Assembly (NCBI GenBank): GCA_964019695.1 | Contig: OZ026528.1 | Location: 58,671,602-58,735,601 of the forward strand | DNA length: 64,000 bases | Source: Loripinus fragilis | Taxonomy: Eukaryota; Mollusca; Bivalvia; Lucinida; Lucinidae | Direction: 5' to 3' | Shown here: positions 1 to 11,609 of the stretch, piece by piece | Position numbering within the stretch: position 1 is the first letter of the stretch | How the letters are laid out: every line of letters starts with the position of its first letter | Program-made: the position numbers and the translations under genes | The notes under the pieces: generated by a model | What the model was told of the DNA's origin: nothing | What the model saw: the letters and a program-made list of their open reading frames with translations, nothing else | Database searches by the model: none

Positions 1-801
1 TATTTATGAAATGAAAGGTTGTTTATGCATATTCACAAAGATTTGAAACGAAATGACTATAAAATAATGGGTGTCCGTATTTCCCTGCAGGAAATTTAAT
101 TTCGGACACGGCATTGAACAAGACTTTCAGACGATGAATTTTTACCCTTTCATATGTTTTTCTTTCCTTTCCAGCTGTTTGTAAATAAAATGCATTGAAT
201 CTATTTACGTTTTAGATAAGATTATTTAAGATTATTGTTGTATAGCGATTAAAAGACTTGAATGCATCACCACGGACCCCCAAAATTGAGCGAGAGTTGA
301 CTGCGAGTTAAAAAGATTCCGTAGCTTTGCATGCTGGTTGACATTTCAGCACTTGATTTTAGAAGCAAATGAAATCGATATCTTAAAAGACCTCGGTAGT
401 TTACTCATATGTTAAATGAAACATATTTAACTGTTTTTGACAGAATAAAAACATTTAAAGAGCTTTATTTTTTAAAAAGAAACAACTATCCGATTTTCCC
501 TTCAGCTCTGTCCGAATTTCCCGATAGCGGTCCGAACTTTCATGTTCGACCCTATGTCACTTAAAGTGCTAATCAAACACATTTAAATGCATTAACCAAT
601 GAAATTACAGCTTTATTAAGTCAATCGAGCATGTTTGGTAGCTACCAGCTAGATTTAACCTGGTGACATGTCTGGAGCAAAGCACAAACCATGCTGAAGT
701 AGTGACACAGCGAAAAAGCGTCCGAAGTTCGATGTTTTTACCCTACCGCTTACATGCCAGTTAAATGCTAACAATCACGGGTTTGGGTTCATTACAGACA
801 T
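1..801. other. No gene recognised
   Basis: AT-rich sequence without a convincing ORF, splice-flanked exon or repeat that I recognise. Confidence 0.5.
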
Positions 802-992
802 GGGAGCGCAGTGGTTCAGTGGTAGAGTGCTTGACTCGAGACCGAAGGGCCGCGGGTTTTAGCCTCACCGGCGTCACTGCGTTGTGGTCCTTGAGCAAGA
901 CACATTTATCCTAGCTTAGTACTGGTTCAACCCAGGAAGGCATGTCCCGATATAACTGAAAGATTGTTGATGGGACGTAAAGAATCAAATCT
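802..992 (+). repeat. tRNA-derived SINE (family 1)
   Basis: The first 70 bases are tRNA-like: an A-box-like segment (TGGTTCAGTGGTAGAGTG) and a B-box position near 855 that has decayed (GGTTTTAGCC). A conserved body follows, ending near GATGGGACGTAAAGAATC. The same body occurs reversed at 43346-43550, 17768-17926 and 22242-22400, and its head recurs at 25838, which shows a dispersed family. Pol III SINEs are mobilised in trans by LINEs; no ORF is expected. Confidence 0.8.
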
Positions 993-1209
993 ATCAATCT
1001 TCGGATACTGTCTACACCCTCACGAGCATTTTTGAAAAAGAGTAAAAGATGAATGAACTGTAGATGAAAGGTTAAAATCTAGATCGAAAGAATAAAAACA
1101 ACTTTCTGGAATTGTTCAGTAAAAACATTAATGAAGACAGTACTTAAAACTGATGAAAAGGGGCGGGTCTAAAACTATTAAAATCATGTTAAAATATGCA
1201 GTGTACTGT

Positions 1210-2181
1210 CTAGGGTTTGGGATGCTGCAGTTGTCCAACTGCTGCCTTGAAGATCTCAAGACTTGGAGCAACTGGAACATTGGCTGGGAGGGCATTCCAC
1301 TGGACAATGGCCAGTGGAAAGAAAGAGTATTTAAAGTAGTCCTTGCCAGTATGAATTTGACGGAATGTCATAGAATGGCAATACCTGGTGATCCTATGTG
1401 TAGGCTCTATGTAGTCAGGTAGGGGCACGGCCACCAGGCCATTTACAATTTTGTAGAAGAGGCAGAGACAGGCCATAGATCGTCTCTCTTCAAGGGTCTG
1501 CCAGTTCAACTGAGACTGCAATGAAGTGACACTAGTTGTCCTGGCGTAATCACTTAAGGTCAACCGGGCTGCACGTCTTTGGACCATTTCTACTTTATGG
1601 GTCTTGTCTTTGGTATGGGGGTCCCACACTGCTGAAGCGTACTCCAGCTGGGGACGAACTAGGGATTGATAAGCCATTTCTCGGATTTCAGGGGACTTAG
1701 TTTTGATGTTTCTTTTAATAAATCCGAGTGACCTGTTTGCATTGGCTGTGATTCTATCCACATGAGTGTTCCAGCTGAGGTTGCTGGAGATATCCACCCC
1801 TAAGTACCTGGCACTGCTGCCAGCCTCCAGCACCTGTCCATGCAGTATATACTGCGTCTGGAGAGGGTTCCTGGAGGATGTCACCATCACGACCTGGCAC
1901 TTGGAGGGGTTAAACTCCATATACCATCTAGCCTCCAATGTCTGCAGTCTGTCTAGGTCCCTCTGTAGTTTGTCACTGTCGCTTTTATTTTCTAGGGTTA
2001 GGTAAATGGCAGTGTCATCAGCAAAGAGACGCACCTGTGAGACAATGTCGTCAGGAAGGTCATTGATGTAGACCAGGAAAAGGATCGGGCCAAGCACAGA
2101 GCCCTGAGGGACTCCAGATGTGACTGGGACAAAGCCGGATTCCTCGCCCTCAACAACAACCTTCTGCCGACGGTTACCAAG
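1210..2181 (-). mobile_element. 5'-truncated LINE: reverse transcriptase C-terminal part
   Basis: An open frame of 323 codons reads from 2181 down to a TAG at 1210. Near its start it has the RT motif SGVPQGSVLGPILFLVYIND, then the catalytic FADD box (RLFADDTAIYL). A thumb/C-terminal region follows with LEYASAVWDP, VQRRAAR and LEERR motifs, typical of jockey/CR1-like non-LTR elements of metazoans. An upstream TGA in frame, and the absence of an endonuclease domain or early RT blocks, indicate 5' truncation, the usual outcome of target-primed reverse transcription. The frame is intact over this part, so the insertion is probably not very old. The element would make cDNA from its own RNA at the target. 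The clade is an inference; the RT identity is firm. Confidence 0.9.
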
Positions 2182-2382
2182 TCAAACAAACAAAATCATT
2201 ACAGACCATGAGGGTTAATAAAACGATCAACGCAATAAAACTGTATTCTTTACAAATCTCCCCCCCAGTCCGTGTTTTGTCAATGGTGCCGAGTATCTCA
2301 GCTGAGCTCTTCAGCATGAGGTTACATAATAGAATAGTAGGCTATATATGACCAGGCCGAGATGACCCAGGCCGACTTGACC

Positions 2383-2557
2383 TTCACCATATCTACATTA
2401 ATTGCTGGTTCCCGCTTTACAGGTGGTCAGTAATGGAAAAACAGGTAACCAATACCCCCCCCCCCAATACCTGGAAATGGGGGGTTTCTGGTTACCTGTA
2501 TTTACATTACTGACCACCTGTAGACAGGGAACCAGCAATTAATGTAGATATGGTGAA
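2383..2557. mobile_element. Foldback MITE, about 175 bp
   Basis: Nearly the whole element is an inverted repeat. TTCACCATATCTACATTAAT at the left is mirrored at 2538-2557, and the inner arms around ACAGGTGGTCAGTAATG (left) are mirrored by CATTACTGACCACCTGT. A C tract lies at the tip. There is no coding capacity. Confidence 0.8.
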
Positions 2558-2566
2558 TTCGAACTA

Positions 2567-3216
2567 AGGCATCAGGGGATAGTTTCGAAATTGGGGATGG
2601 ACGAATTTTAATATATTCTAGTATAGGGGTCCAAAATAGCATATTTTGAATTTAAAATGTTGACTTATGAGGATATCTTGGCTAAAAAGCATTGTAGGAT
2701 GGGTATTTCTACAAGTTTGAGTGAAATACGAAACTAAACTTTCATATCATACAGCCCTGCTTGTGGTGGGGAACATTGCATCGGCTGCAGCTGTCAGTTG
2801 TTTATAATGAGCACCAAAAGTGTCCTTTTTTCGGAGAGATTTTGCCAAAAATCTAATTGGTTATTAAAGGGTCGCCTCTTGATTTTGAAAATTGTGTAAT
2901 ATTGATCTACATACTGAAAATGAGTGGTAGGGCTGGTGATGTGCAGGTAACTTTCGTTTTCCATATAAGTTGTGTTGGGGTCAGGGTATTTTCGCTATCG
3001 AAAAAGTGTTGATGGGGATATAACAAATATCCCACTGGTACCTAGTTTTGGGCCATAGGGGCTTTATTTTTCATTTGCCAGGTTTTGACTCCTGTGGGGA
3101 GAAGGGCAAGGTAGGAAGTGAGTTGATGTGCCTATTTGTTGAAAAGTTATTAAGTTTTAAAAAAAGTATGCGGCCGCGGGCCAAAAGGTCCTTAAAAGAA
3201 CTGTCCCGTGATGCCT
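2567..3216 (+). mobile_element. TIR element 'AGGCATCA', copy 1 (650 bp)
   Basis: Termini AGGCATCAGGGGATAG and CTGTCCCGTGATGCCT form an imperfect TIR, flanked by TA on both sides, which suggests Tc1/mariner-like TA insertion. A second copy begins at 5131 and ends at 10084, split by later insertions. Comparison with this uninterrupted copy defines those insertion sites to the base. A chance ORF crosses its right end. I see no transposase, so it is non-autonomous. Confidence 0.8.
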
Positions 3217-4005
3217 TAAGGAAACGACTAAATTTTCATTCTCCTTTTTTCAAAGATATTTTTTATCTTTTTGATGCATCATCTATATCCGACTACAAGT
3301 GCAGTATGCATTTTCATGTAGTGCACACAGTATTTGTTGAAAAAGCTGAAATAAGTTGCCACCGTACTTATCTTGAGATTCTTAATCTGAGGCTGTTCTC
3401 GAGCACTATGCCACTTAATATGTTTTTAAATTCTCAGAGGATCAGTAAAAATGCCAGAAAATGCTTTGTTTTGCAAGGAGTAGTTCCTAAATAATCTGTA
3501 TTTAGGATAAACATCACCCAGAGACACTTTTGGATAAGTTCTTTAATTGATAGGACATGGCTTTGCCTATGATGATGGCACAAGAAGTGCATGCTTTTAA
3601 GTGCTCATACATTTGGTCTACCAGCCAACTACATTGGCTAGAGCATTTAATGGAAATCTTGGTAATTGGACTGAAAACAAACACTTTAGAATAGCAAGGC
3701 AGTTTCGAAAGTACCGCAGGCTTAAAAGTACACAATGTACTTGTTTCATCGGGTAGGGACGGACAGATTCCTATGGCTGTGATGCACTCCAGTTTCAGTT
3801 TCGGGTTAAACACTTTTCTCGAAATGTGCATCTTGTTGCATTTGTCCATGGCAAATAAATGCACAATTGTGGTGTCAGAAGAACATGAAATGGCCTCTTT
3901 TATACAAACTGAGCAGTGTGTCAATGTAGCTAATTTGTATGGTCCACTTGTTATTGATAATAAGAGAATGAATTGTAAACATGGAATGCTTCAGTCATCA
4001 CAGTA
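3217..4005. other. Coding-like but unrecognised tract
   Basis: Several medium ORFs lie on both strands: plus 3048-3494 (which begins inside the neighbouring TIR element), plus 3773-4006 and minus 3514-3924. The base composition is less AT-rich than the flanks. I recognise no domain. It could be a decayed transposon gene or chance. Confidence 0.2.
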
Positions 4006-4080
4006 GGTTCCCTTTGTTAAACTGTATTTGTTCTTGCACATGCAGATCTAGGAACAGCAGGTTTATTTACTGTTTGATTT

Positions 4081-4127
4081 TTGTTGCTGCTGCTGCTGCT
4101 GCTGTTGTTGTTGTTGTTGTTGTTGCC
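4081..4127 (+). repeat. Compound trinucleotide microsatellite
   Basis: A TGC run passes directly into a TTG run. Confidence 0.9.
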
Positions 4128-5130
4128 AAAATCCCTCTAAGTTGCTAAGAACTTTTACTTTATGTTTCTTGTTTATTCCAGGTCTGACTGACTGACTGTC
4201 TGACAGAAGCTATAGGGAATCACTTTCACACCTGTGTTACCAGCCCTGCAGCCAGCACTAAACAGTGAGAGGTCATTCTAAATGAAAGTAAGAAATCCTG
4301 ATATTAACTGTGAGTCCATTTTTAGAATTTGAATCTTCATCTTTGTTCAAACTCTTTCAATATAATGGGAAATGTCCGTGCTAAAGCTGAGAAGCTCTTT
4401 TCGTCTTATTTCACCGGGGAATTTTCTTTGAAGCAGCCATTGCCGAGTTCTTTTATTCAATATAAATCCACAAAATGTTGACTATTTAAAAATGAATTTG
4501 CTTTAATGCACCCACTCTTTGAGAGATTTTGGGTGGAAATGACTTTACAATATTTGGAAATGTTAGAATACTGCTGATAGTATCTGGTGTGCATCCAAGT
4601 AGGGTAAATTCTTGGTATTCTTGCATTAATCAGCTGATATTATCTCTATAATTGGGCATTTAGGTTAACCCATACAACAACAACATCAATTGCTTGATGA
4701 TCTACACAGATTAGAATGAACAGTTTAGACCCTGATCAGATGCAAAGGGGAGATAATTGTATTTACCTCTGTTTTCTACATAAAATGGGGTCACATGCTT
4801 TGTAAGGGCCCTTTTTACATGTATGGTAGTCCATGTGTCACTTATAAGGCTTAGGATGACACAATGAATGTTTCCCTTTGACAGCTTAAAGATAATCATT
4901 GCAGAGCTGCAAAGGACACTAAATATCAACAACTTAAGCTATGCCTGCTCTACAACATTTTAGCCCTTTCTAACAGGTCGGCTTCGGATTTTCAGACATA
5001 TTCTAAATTTCATATGAAAAAGCAAATATGAGTTTTTTTCAAATTTAATTCATTGATTGCTAGTCAAAATGGACCATATTACCTGGTAGGGTAACTTTTT
5101 TCAAGCTTCAAAATGAACTTAAAAAAATTA
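4128..5130. other. No gene recognised
   Basis: Intergenic-looking AT-rich sequence; the short ORF at 4711-4932 has no features that support it. Confidence 0.5.
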
Positions 5131-5327
5131 AGGCATCAGGGGATAGCTTAGAAATTGGGGATGGACGAATTTTAATATATTCTAGTATAGGGGTCCAAAA
5201 TAGCATATTTTGAATTTAAAATGTTGATTTATGAGGATATCTTGGCTAAAAAGCATTGTAGGATGGGTATTTCTACAAGTTTGAGTGAAATACGAAACTA
5301 AACTTTCATATCATACAGCCCTGCTTG

Positions 5328-6124
5328 TAGGGCTGCCACGTTTACACGTGTAAACGGCACCGTTTCGTGTTTCTGCAATAAACGTTTACAAAATTGACCT
5401 ACCGTTTACACGAACTTTGTCACGTGACAAGCGTCGTGGTTAATTAATAGCATTTCCTAATGAAAAAAAATATTCTCTTAAACAGCGATACGTCACATCT
5501 CGATCTGGATCATCAATCAGATTGATTGTTTTCTCAGATTCCGCTGTATTTGATAAGTATCTACTGCAATTAGAAATTATGACGGACATGCTCAACGGGC
5601 CATAAAAATGTCCCGAATATATTGTCTCACTCAGCCGCTGCTTGGAACAATTAGTTTCCTGCATTTTAACAGTTATTTATGTAAAGGCAAAGAAGAGACG
5701 CATGCGACAATGCGTCAGAGAATGCCATGCACTATATTGGAAGAACCAGATGTGATTTTTTTTGTTTACTTCCTGTCAGTGTGTGTATTGATGCGTACGT
5801 GACGATTCGCAGTTATGTCTTGTGTGTGTCCACTTATTAATTACACGCTTGCAACTGAAGAAAATGTCCGTAATGTACGAGTCTGCGCATGTTTCAATCA
5901 CTTTCCAATTACTTGAAATAAGTTCTATCGCAACACCCAACTAGAAACAATTTCGAATATTCACACAAGGTACATTTTTCAAAGGTTTTTAAGGAAAATA
6001 TCTGCGATTTTACCGATCTGCATAATGAAAAAAATTCATTCTGGAAGTTACGTTTAAACGGTACCGTTTCGGTTACTGGAACTCGTGTAAACGTTTACCA
6101 AATTTCGTAAACGTGGCAGCCCTA
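5328..6124. mobile_element. hAT-like MITE, 797 bp, 8-bp TSD
   Basis: TIRs TAGGGCTGCCACGTTTAC and its inverse close the element. The TSD is CCTGCTTG at 5320-5327 and 6125-6132; copy 1 of the host element has a single CCTGCTTG. An 8-bp TSD and the TAGGG start fit hAT. Motifs of the form GTAAACG recur near both ends. ORFs inside are short and show no transposase. Confidence 0.9.
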
Positions 6125-7768
6125 CCTGCTTGTGGTGGGGAACATTGCATCGGCTGCAGCTGTCAGTTGTTTATAATGAGCACCAAAAGTGTCCTTTTTT
6201 CGGAGAGATTTTGCCAAAAATCTAATTGGTTATTAAAGGGTCGCCTCTTGATTTTGAAAATTGTGTAATATTGATCTACATACTGAAAATGAGTGGTAGG
6301 GCTGGTGATGTGCAGGTAACTTTCGCTTTCCATATAAGTTGTGTTGGGGTCAGGGTATTTTCGCTATCGAAAAAGTGTTGATGGGGATATAACAAATATC
6401 CCACTGGTACCTAGTTTTGGGCCATAGTAGCACTGAATTCAGGGCCATATGATGGATTTTTATTTTATGTTATCATATAGCCCTGATTTTTTAAGCCTCT
6501 ATCTTTTCCCTTACTGTTTGCGTGGACGTAAACCAACTTGAAAACACATTTCCAAACAGTGTCTTCCTCAAACACTACTCCATTTTGTATGTTTATAGGT
6601 TTATCTATATGTTGCTATTTGGTTTGCCGCTGATGCATACCTGTTAGTTCTAAAAAGATAAAATACTCCTGTCCACACAGAATGTTTACACTATTTGTTT
6701 TCAAAACATGGCGTCATTTTTGTCTTCTGAGCTGAAGAGCATGCTTTTTCTGTGGGAAACTAAAGTCATGCACGAATTTGTTTTGGTATTTTATGTACCG
6801 ACAATGACCCGTTCACTTTTCGTTTTCTGAATACACAGATGTTTTAACAACATTAAATACCAAAATCAGACTTATATAATGTTTTCTTTTACCTTCCTTA
6901 TTATCATAATTGGCCAAAAATTGATCATACCTGGTCTGTTGAGATTAAAATAATCCAATACCATCTCACCATACATTTGGTACATATAGATATTTGCAAA
7001 AAAGATGACCAATTACCAATCTAACTGGAGCCGCTTTTTACCAATTTGTTGACATCGAGAACTACCCAGTTGGATATGTACAAACTGTGTCCGAGGAGTT
7101 CTTTATGGCAATGGATGGGATCCTTTTTTGTGCATACAGGTTGATTTTTATGGTGACCTCTCTCACCATTTGTAATAGGTTTTCTTTTAATATCTGATGA
7201 ATGTCAACGAATAAAGGTCAATCTTCAACCTAGTATGCAAATTTTTCACCCTGGTTCTGTATTCCGACGGATGTCACTGGATAGAAAATTGATTACTTTC
7301 AGATAAGGAATTCCCCCACTTCCACTAACAGGAAATACATAGAAAAAAAATGCCAAATGATTTTGCATATTCAAATAATGACATCATTCTACAATTCTAA
7401 TCTTAAACCATTGCGCACATGTTCAAAACGAAGGTCAAAACACCCAATTTCTCTATATAAGATTCACGTGGCGCCTTAAAAACGATGGGCACCAATTGTG
7501 TGTATTGACTGATAGCCTAATTGAACATAAGCGTGTGCTAGTAAAGCTATTCAGCTTGCAGCAAGGTTAGCCATGATATAAAAAATATTTTCCTTCACTA
7601 ATATCTTATTGATCACTGTGCAAAAGTAATTTGATTCTGATCTTTCCAATCCATCGCTTCTTGTCGTAAACAAGCTGACCCCCTCTCGGTTCAGAGGTCA
7701 ATGTACTCTTGCGTTAGCTTGCTTCTTTTGGCGGGAAACTTGTCACGTGAGCACATGATCAGAATAAC

Positions 7769-9043
7769 CGGTCTTCCTATTTACCGACAACAACCGTCAA
7801 CAACCGACAACAGCCGTCAACAACCGACAACAACCGTCAACAGCCGACAACAAATCTATAATTACCGACAACAACCGTCAACGACCCAGATCAACCGACA
7901 ACAAGTGCTGTCTGGCTTAATATCTAATTCATAAGGTCGGCAAAGAACTCTTCTGGCATGTTCATATTGATATGTATTAACATCGTATATGATCATATTG
8001 TAAATCTTTAAGAAGAAAAAAAGTCTCCACAGCGTAATTTTGCTAGTTCACCCTCCAATACAGTGACAGATCCAGAGGTGGTACTAGGGGTTCGAGTTCC
8101 CTGTCCCCCGTTTTTAAATATCCAATGAAAATGAAATAATTTGGTCTCATTGACAACAAATTATTACATGTTATGGGATATTTAAGAAAAATGAGACTAA
8201 ATCAACAAAGCGAACCCCACCCCTTAATACATAGGAACCCCCTTTCCAGAAATCCTGGAACAGCCTCTGCAATGCCGATCATGTGGGGGGGGGGGGGGGT
8301 AGATGGATGTCTTGGCATGTATATAAATCAACACTTTAACAATGCGAGTGTGAAGGCTCTGACAAGACATTGCAGTCTGAGCCTTCGCATGTGCGTTTAG
8401 CAGAGTTAACTCGTTTGAGCTGAGTATTAAAATACGCGCATGTTTACTAAAACGAGTGTTGAAATAAATTGAGGCAGAATTACAAAATAAAATAAATAAA
8501 TAAATCACTGCCCAGGAATAAATTCTATACGTCAAAATAATTCATATAGTGTTTAATTAGAAGCGTCGTTGCAATCAAATTAAACATCAGCAGCAGGTTT
8601 TAATGATCACAAGCCAATCTGATTTATGTTTCGCTCTAATTGAGGATGCCCAAGCCAATTTTGTGCTTACCTGACACGGCTTTGATTATGATTGAGCTTG
8701 ACTGATTAATAAATAATATCATCTTTCGAAATTTTGCTTTAACATTTAAGGCATTTTGCTACATTTATATCAGATAAAACAACAACAACTACAACAACAA
8801 CAACTGCTTTATAAAGAACGTATTATGAAAATCATCAGGGTCAAATCTTTCCTAAAGCCTAACCTTTATATAAACGTTTCAAGGGCAAACTAGCATAAAA
8901 AATCTCGTTTTATCTGGAAATATCTTTTAAAAAAACTTGTTGTCGGTTGTTGTCAGTTTGTTGTCGGTTTGTTGATGGTTGTTGTCGGTTGTTGACGGTT
9001 GTTGTCGGTTGTTGACAGTTGTTGTCGGTAAATAGGAAGACCC
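7769..9043. mobile_element. Foldback element with minisatellite arms, 8-bp TSD
   Basis: The TSD is AGAATAAC at 7761-7768 and 9044-9051. Outer termini are CGGTCTTCCTATTTACCG (left) and its near-perfect inverse ending GGAAGACCC. Just inside, both arms consist of a tandem repeat of about 20 bp made of CCGACAACAA and CCGTCAACAA (7785-7905), inverted at 8938-9029. The long satellite-like TIRs resemble Drosophila Foldback-type elements. ORFs rich in N, Q and T here are translations of the minisatellite. Confidence 0.85.
8061..8269 (+). mobile_element. 'GATCCAGAG' MITE, copy 1
   Basis: Starts CAGTGACAGATCCAGAGG, ends ACAGCCTCTG. A central hairpin (AAATAATTTGGTCTC, decayed right arm) is shared with the copy at 32041-32241. 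It lies inside the foldback element 7769-9043. A G tract follows at 8284. Confidence 0.65.
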
Positions 9044-10084
9044 AGAATAACAATTGTCCGCCATGTTGGAAAAGTCCATTTTCAGTCTGATTATGACATT
9101 TTGGGACATGACAAAGCTTCCTTTCCGAAAATTGGATTTATATAGTGTAATATGGGTGGGGTATGTGATTGTTAAGGATTTCTGTCAAGTAAGTATCTCA
9201 TTTTCTTTGGCATGCTATATTAAATTGAAATCAAACCATTCTTGGAAATCGACTTTCATTTTCTGAAATAGGTCACTACTCGTTATAAATTAATAGAAAA
9301 TAGGGGGCGCTACAATGCACAATAATACAGAAACGAGACTGCTGCGAGCGTACCAACATTGAGTAAGTTAACAGAATCGATAACTAACAATTTTGCGCTG
9401 ATTTTCAAAATTCAAACACCTACTTGTTTCTTATATTGTGCAAAATCCACTGTTAATGTTATTCTTATAATGTACTGAGTTTTTGAAAAAGTGCTGGCAT
9501 CCCTTACCTAGTCAGCGGGAGTATGACCAGTACGGTTTTTTTTTATAATATATTCTCAACGTTTTAATAAGTTCGTCTCATCAATTTAACATCCGAAATT
9601 TATCGCAAAAACGTCATCACCCCTAACTCGTGAAAAGCATGCAAAATGGCTGCGATGTGCCGAAAAACAACAACAAGAATATAATATTACAGATTGCATT
9701 GATCGTGTCACAAAAACGAAGCCAATGGTAACATTTTTATAACTTTGGTTGTGTATGTAAAACACATGAAGAAGTCTGAATAGTTGGATTGTCAAAGAAA
9801 CGAGTTTTTCCCAAAACAAAAGGGGATTCCATCACTGGTCAAGATAGAGCACAAAAACACTGCGACTTTAGATTCAGCCAGTTCGAAAAAAAATCTAAAG
9901 TCGCAGTTCTGCAACTAGGGCCATAGGGGCTTTATTTTTCATTTGCCAGGTTTTGACTCCTGTGGGGAGAAGGGCAAGGTAGAAAGTGAGTTGATGTGCC
10001 TATTTGTTGAAAAGTTATTAAGTTTTAAAAAAAGTATGCGGCCGCGGGCCAAAAGGTCCTTAAAAGAACTGTCCCGTGATGCCT

Positions 10085-10954
10085 AATGCTAAGGCCTAAA
10101 ACAAATTACCGCCCTTGATTTCCACAAAAAGAGGCAAAAATATGCCAGGTAATTACGAAAATAGTCTCTAATTAAGTCGGAATATGTGAGAAAAGTTATT
10201 TTCTTAGCCCTGCCGATATTACCAATACATTCATTCAATCATTCACTTACAAAATTTGAAATCTAAGAAAATTGCTGGAAAATGTCTTGTATAGGCGCCA
10301 TTTTACCACAAGGACTGTATTTACCAGGACCAATACACACTCCCCAATAGCGGTGGCATCCCGATCTGCAAACTCCCCAACATTGGTTGTTTCCTTCCCA
10401 TGCCTTGCTTATGGTAACATTTCCCTGGGAGAAGTACATCCAGTATGGGTCTATACTGTGGCCTGCTGTGAATTTCTTCTAACTTTCTACCTGAACTGTT
10501 GTTCGAGAGCATATGCTCCGTAGCGTATGCTGCGCTTATAAGATAAGTTTATTGCACAAGTCCAAAAGGCTATAAAGCCCATGGGGAACACGACAAAGAT
10601 GCACATACATATAATATGAACTTAGGCACTACCTAGATGCGGACATGAGCATTTTTAAGTTTTTCTACCTCCATCAACAATCCATACATGTATCTATCTC
10701 TCTAGCTCAATTTTGAACATTATGCCAGTTGTAATAAAAAAGAAAACGTTTGACATACTGTGTTTTACTTAAGCCAAAGAATAGAATATATTGTGTGTTT
10801 CAGGTTACACGAATTTTTGAAATATCGACATTAGGTAGATCTACAAAAATATTTTTTTTAAAAGTGTTTACATAGGGAGACTGATTGAACTGGGAAATAC
10901 CATAAAAAATATTTAAAAAAAAAAGATTTAGGGACAAAAAATCAGTGTTTATGC
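10085..10954. other. No gene recognised
   Basis: ORFs at 10272-10523 (plus) and 10321-10512 (minus) overlap on opposite strands and match no family that I know. A short GAACTTAGGCACTACCTAG at 10619 is inverted at 14231. Confidence 0.4.
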
Positions 10955-11609
10955 ACAGGAGCTTGAAGTTTGGTCCTCATATCTTTTATATAGCTGCAAA
11001 ACCAAAAGCTCACTATGTCATTACGTAGTGGCACTGTGAGCTTTTGGTTTTGTGGCTATATAGGAGAATGATTAAAGGGGACGGCAACCCTGATGAAAAC
11101 TATGTTTTATGTGAAAGATATTAATAAACCATGAATTTTGATACCAGTTTCATCTAAATCGGTTGAAAAACGTGGAAGTTGTGGGTGTTTGAATATTTGC
11201 AAATGGACTGATATGAAAGTGGTTATATTGTAGGCTTAGTGACGTCACACAGCCTAATTAAATATGCGTAATCAAAATAAAAGACAACCCAATAGATTAC
11301 TTGCAATTATCTTTAATAAAACATTTTCCTTATGTATAAAGCTGCATGTCTGCTGAAACACAGATGCTGTGATAGTATTTGTAACTAAAAATTAAGCAGT
11401 TGAAATATTCTGAAAACTAATTAAATATTCAAAATGGCAGCTTAATGTTGACCATATTGAATTCTTAAAATGGCCATAACTTCTCCATTTTTCAACCAAT
11501 TTTGATGATACTTGTATCAAAATTCATGGTTCCTAAAGTTCTTTCTGATAAAACATACTTATCATTAGGGTTGCTGTCCCCTTTAAGGACCGAACTTCAA
11601 GCTCCTGTG
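10955..11609. mobile_element. Hairpin element, split by a MITE
   Basis: CACAGGAGCTTGAAG at the left is mirrored by CTTCAAGCTCCTGTG at the right. A second hairpin lies inside (10987-11064; ACCAAAAGCTCAC and its inverse). The TTAA MITE 11076-11582 sits between the arms. Confidence 0.65.
11076..11582. mobile_element. TTAA-flanked MITE, 507 bp
   Basis: TIRs AGGGGACGGCAACCCT and AGGGTTGCTGTCCCCT lie directly inside TTAA at 11072-11075 and 11583-11586. TTAA targets are typical of piggyBac elements, although the TIR start AGGGG is not the classic CCY, so the superfamily is tentative. Non-coding. Confidence 0.75.

Larger units (their letters stand above)
6428..9917. mobile_element. 3.49-kb insertion with 9-bp TSD, class unclear
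   Basis: GGGCCATAG occurs at 6419-6427 and 9918-9926 but only once in copy 1 of the host element, so the borders are firm. The ends share only TAG (TAGCACTGAA left, CTGCAACTA right). Each end carries a hairpin: near 6440-6487, and at 9860-9906 with stem CTGCGACTTTAGATT. It contains the foldback element 7769-9043. No transposase ORF is seen, so it is non-autonomous or decayed. Confidence 0.75.
5131..10084 (+). mobile_element. TIR element 'AGGCATCA', copy 2, split by nested insertions
   Basis: The sequence matches copy 1 in three pieces: 5131-5327, 6133-6427 and 9927-10084. The interruptions are a hAT-like MITE (5328-6124) and a 3.5-kb insertion (6428-9917). Both are bounded by duplicated target sequence that is single in copy 1. 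The ends are AGGCATCAGG and CCCGTGATGCCT. Confidence 0.85.

Noticed and set aside
10272..10523. 83-codon ORF as a gene
   Set aside because: A minus-strand ORF of similar quality overlaps it; no start, splice or family evidence.
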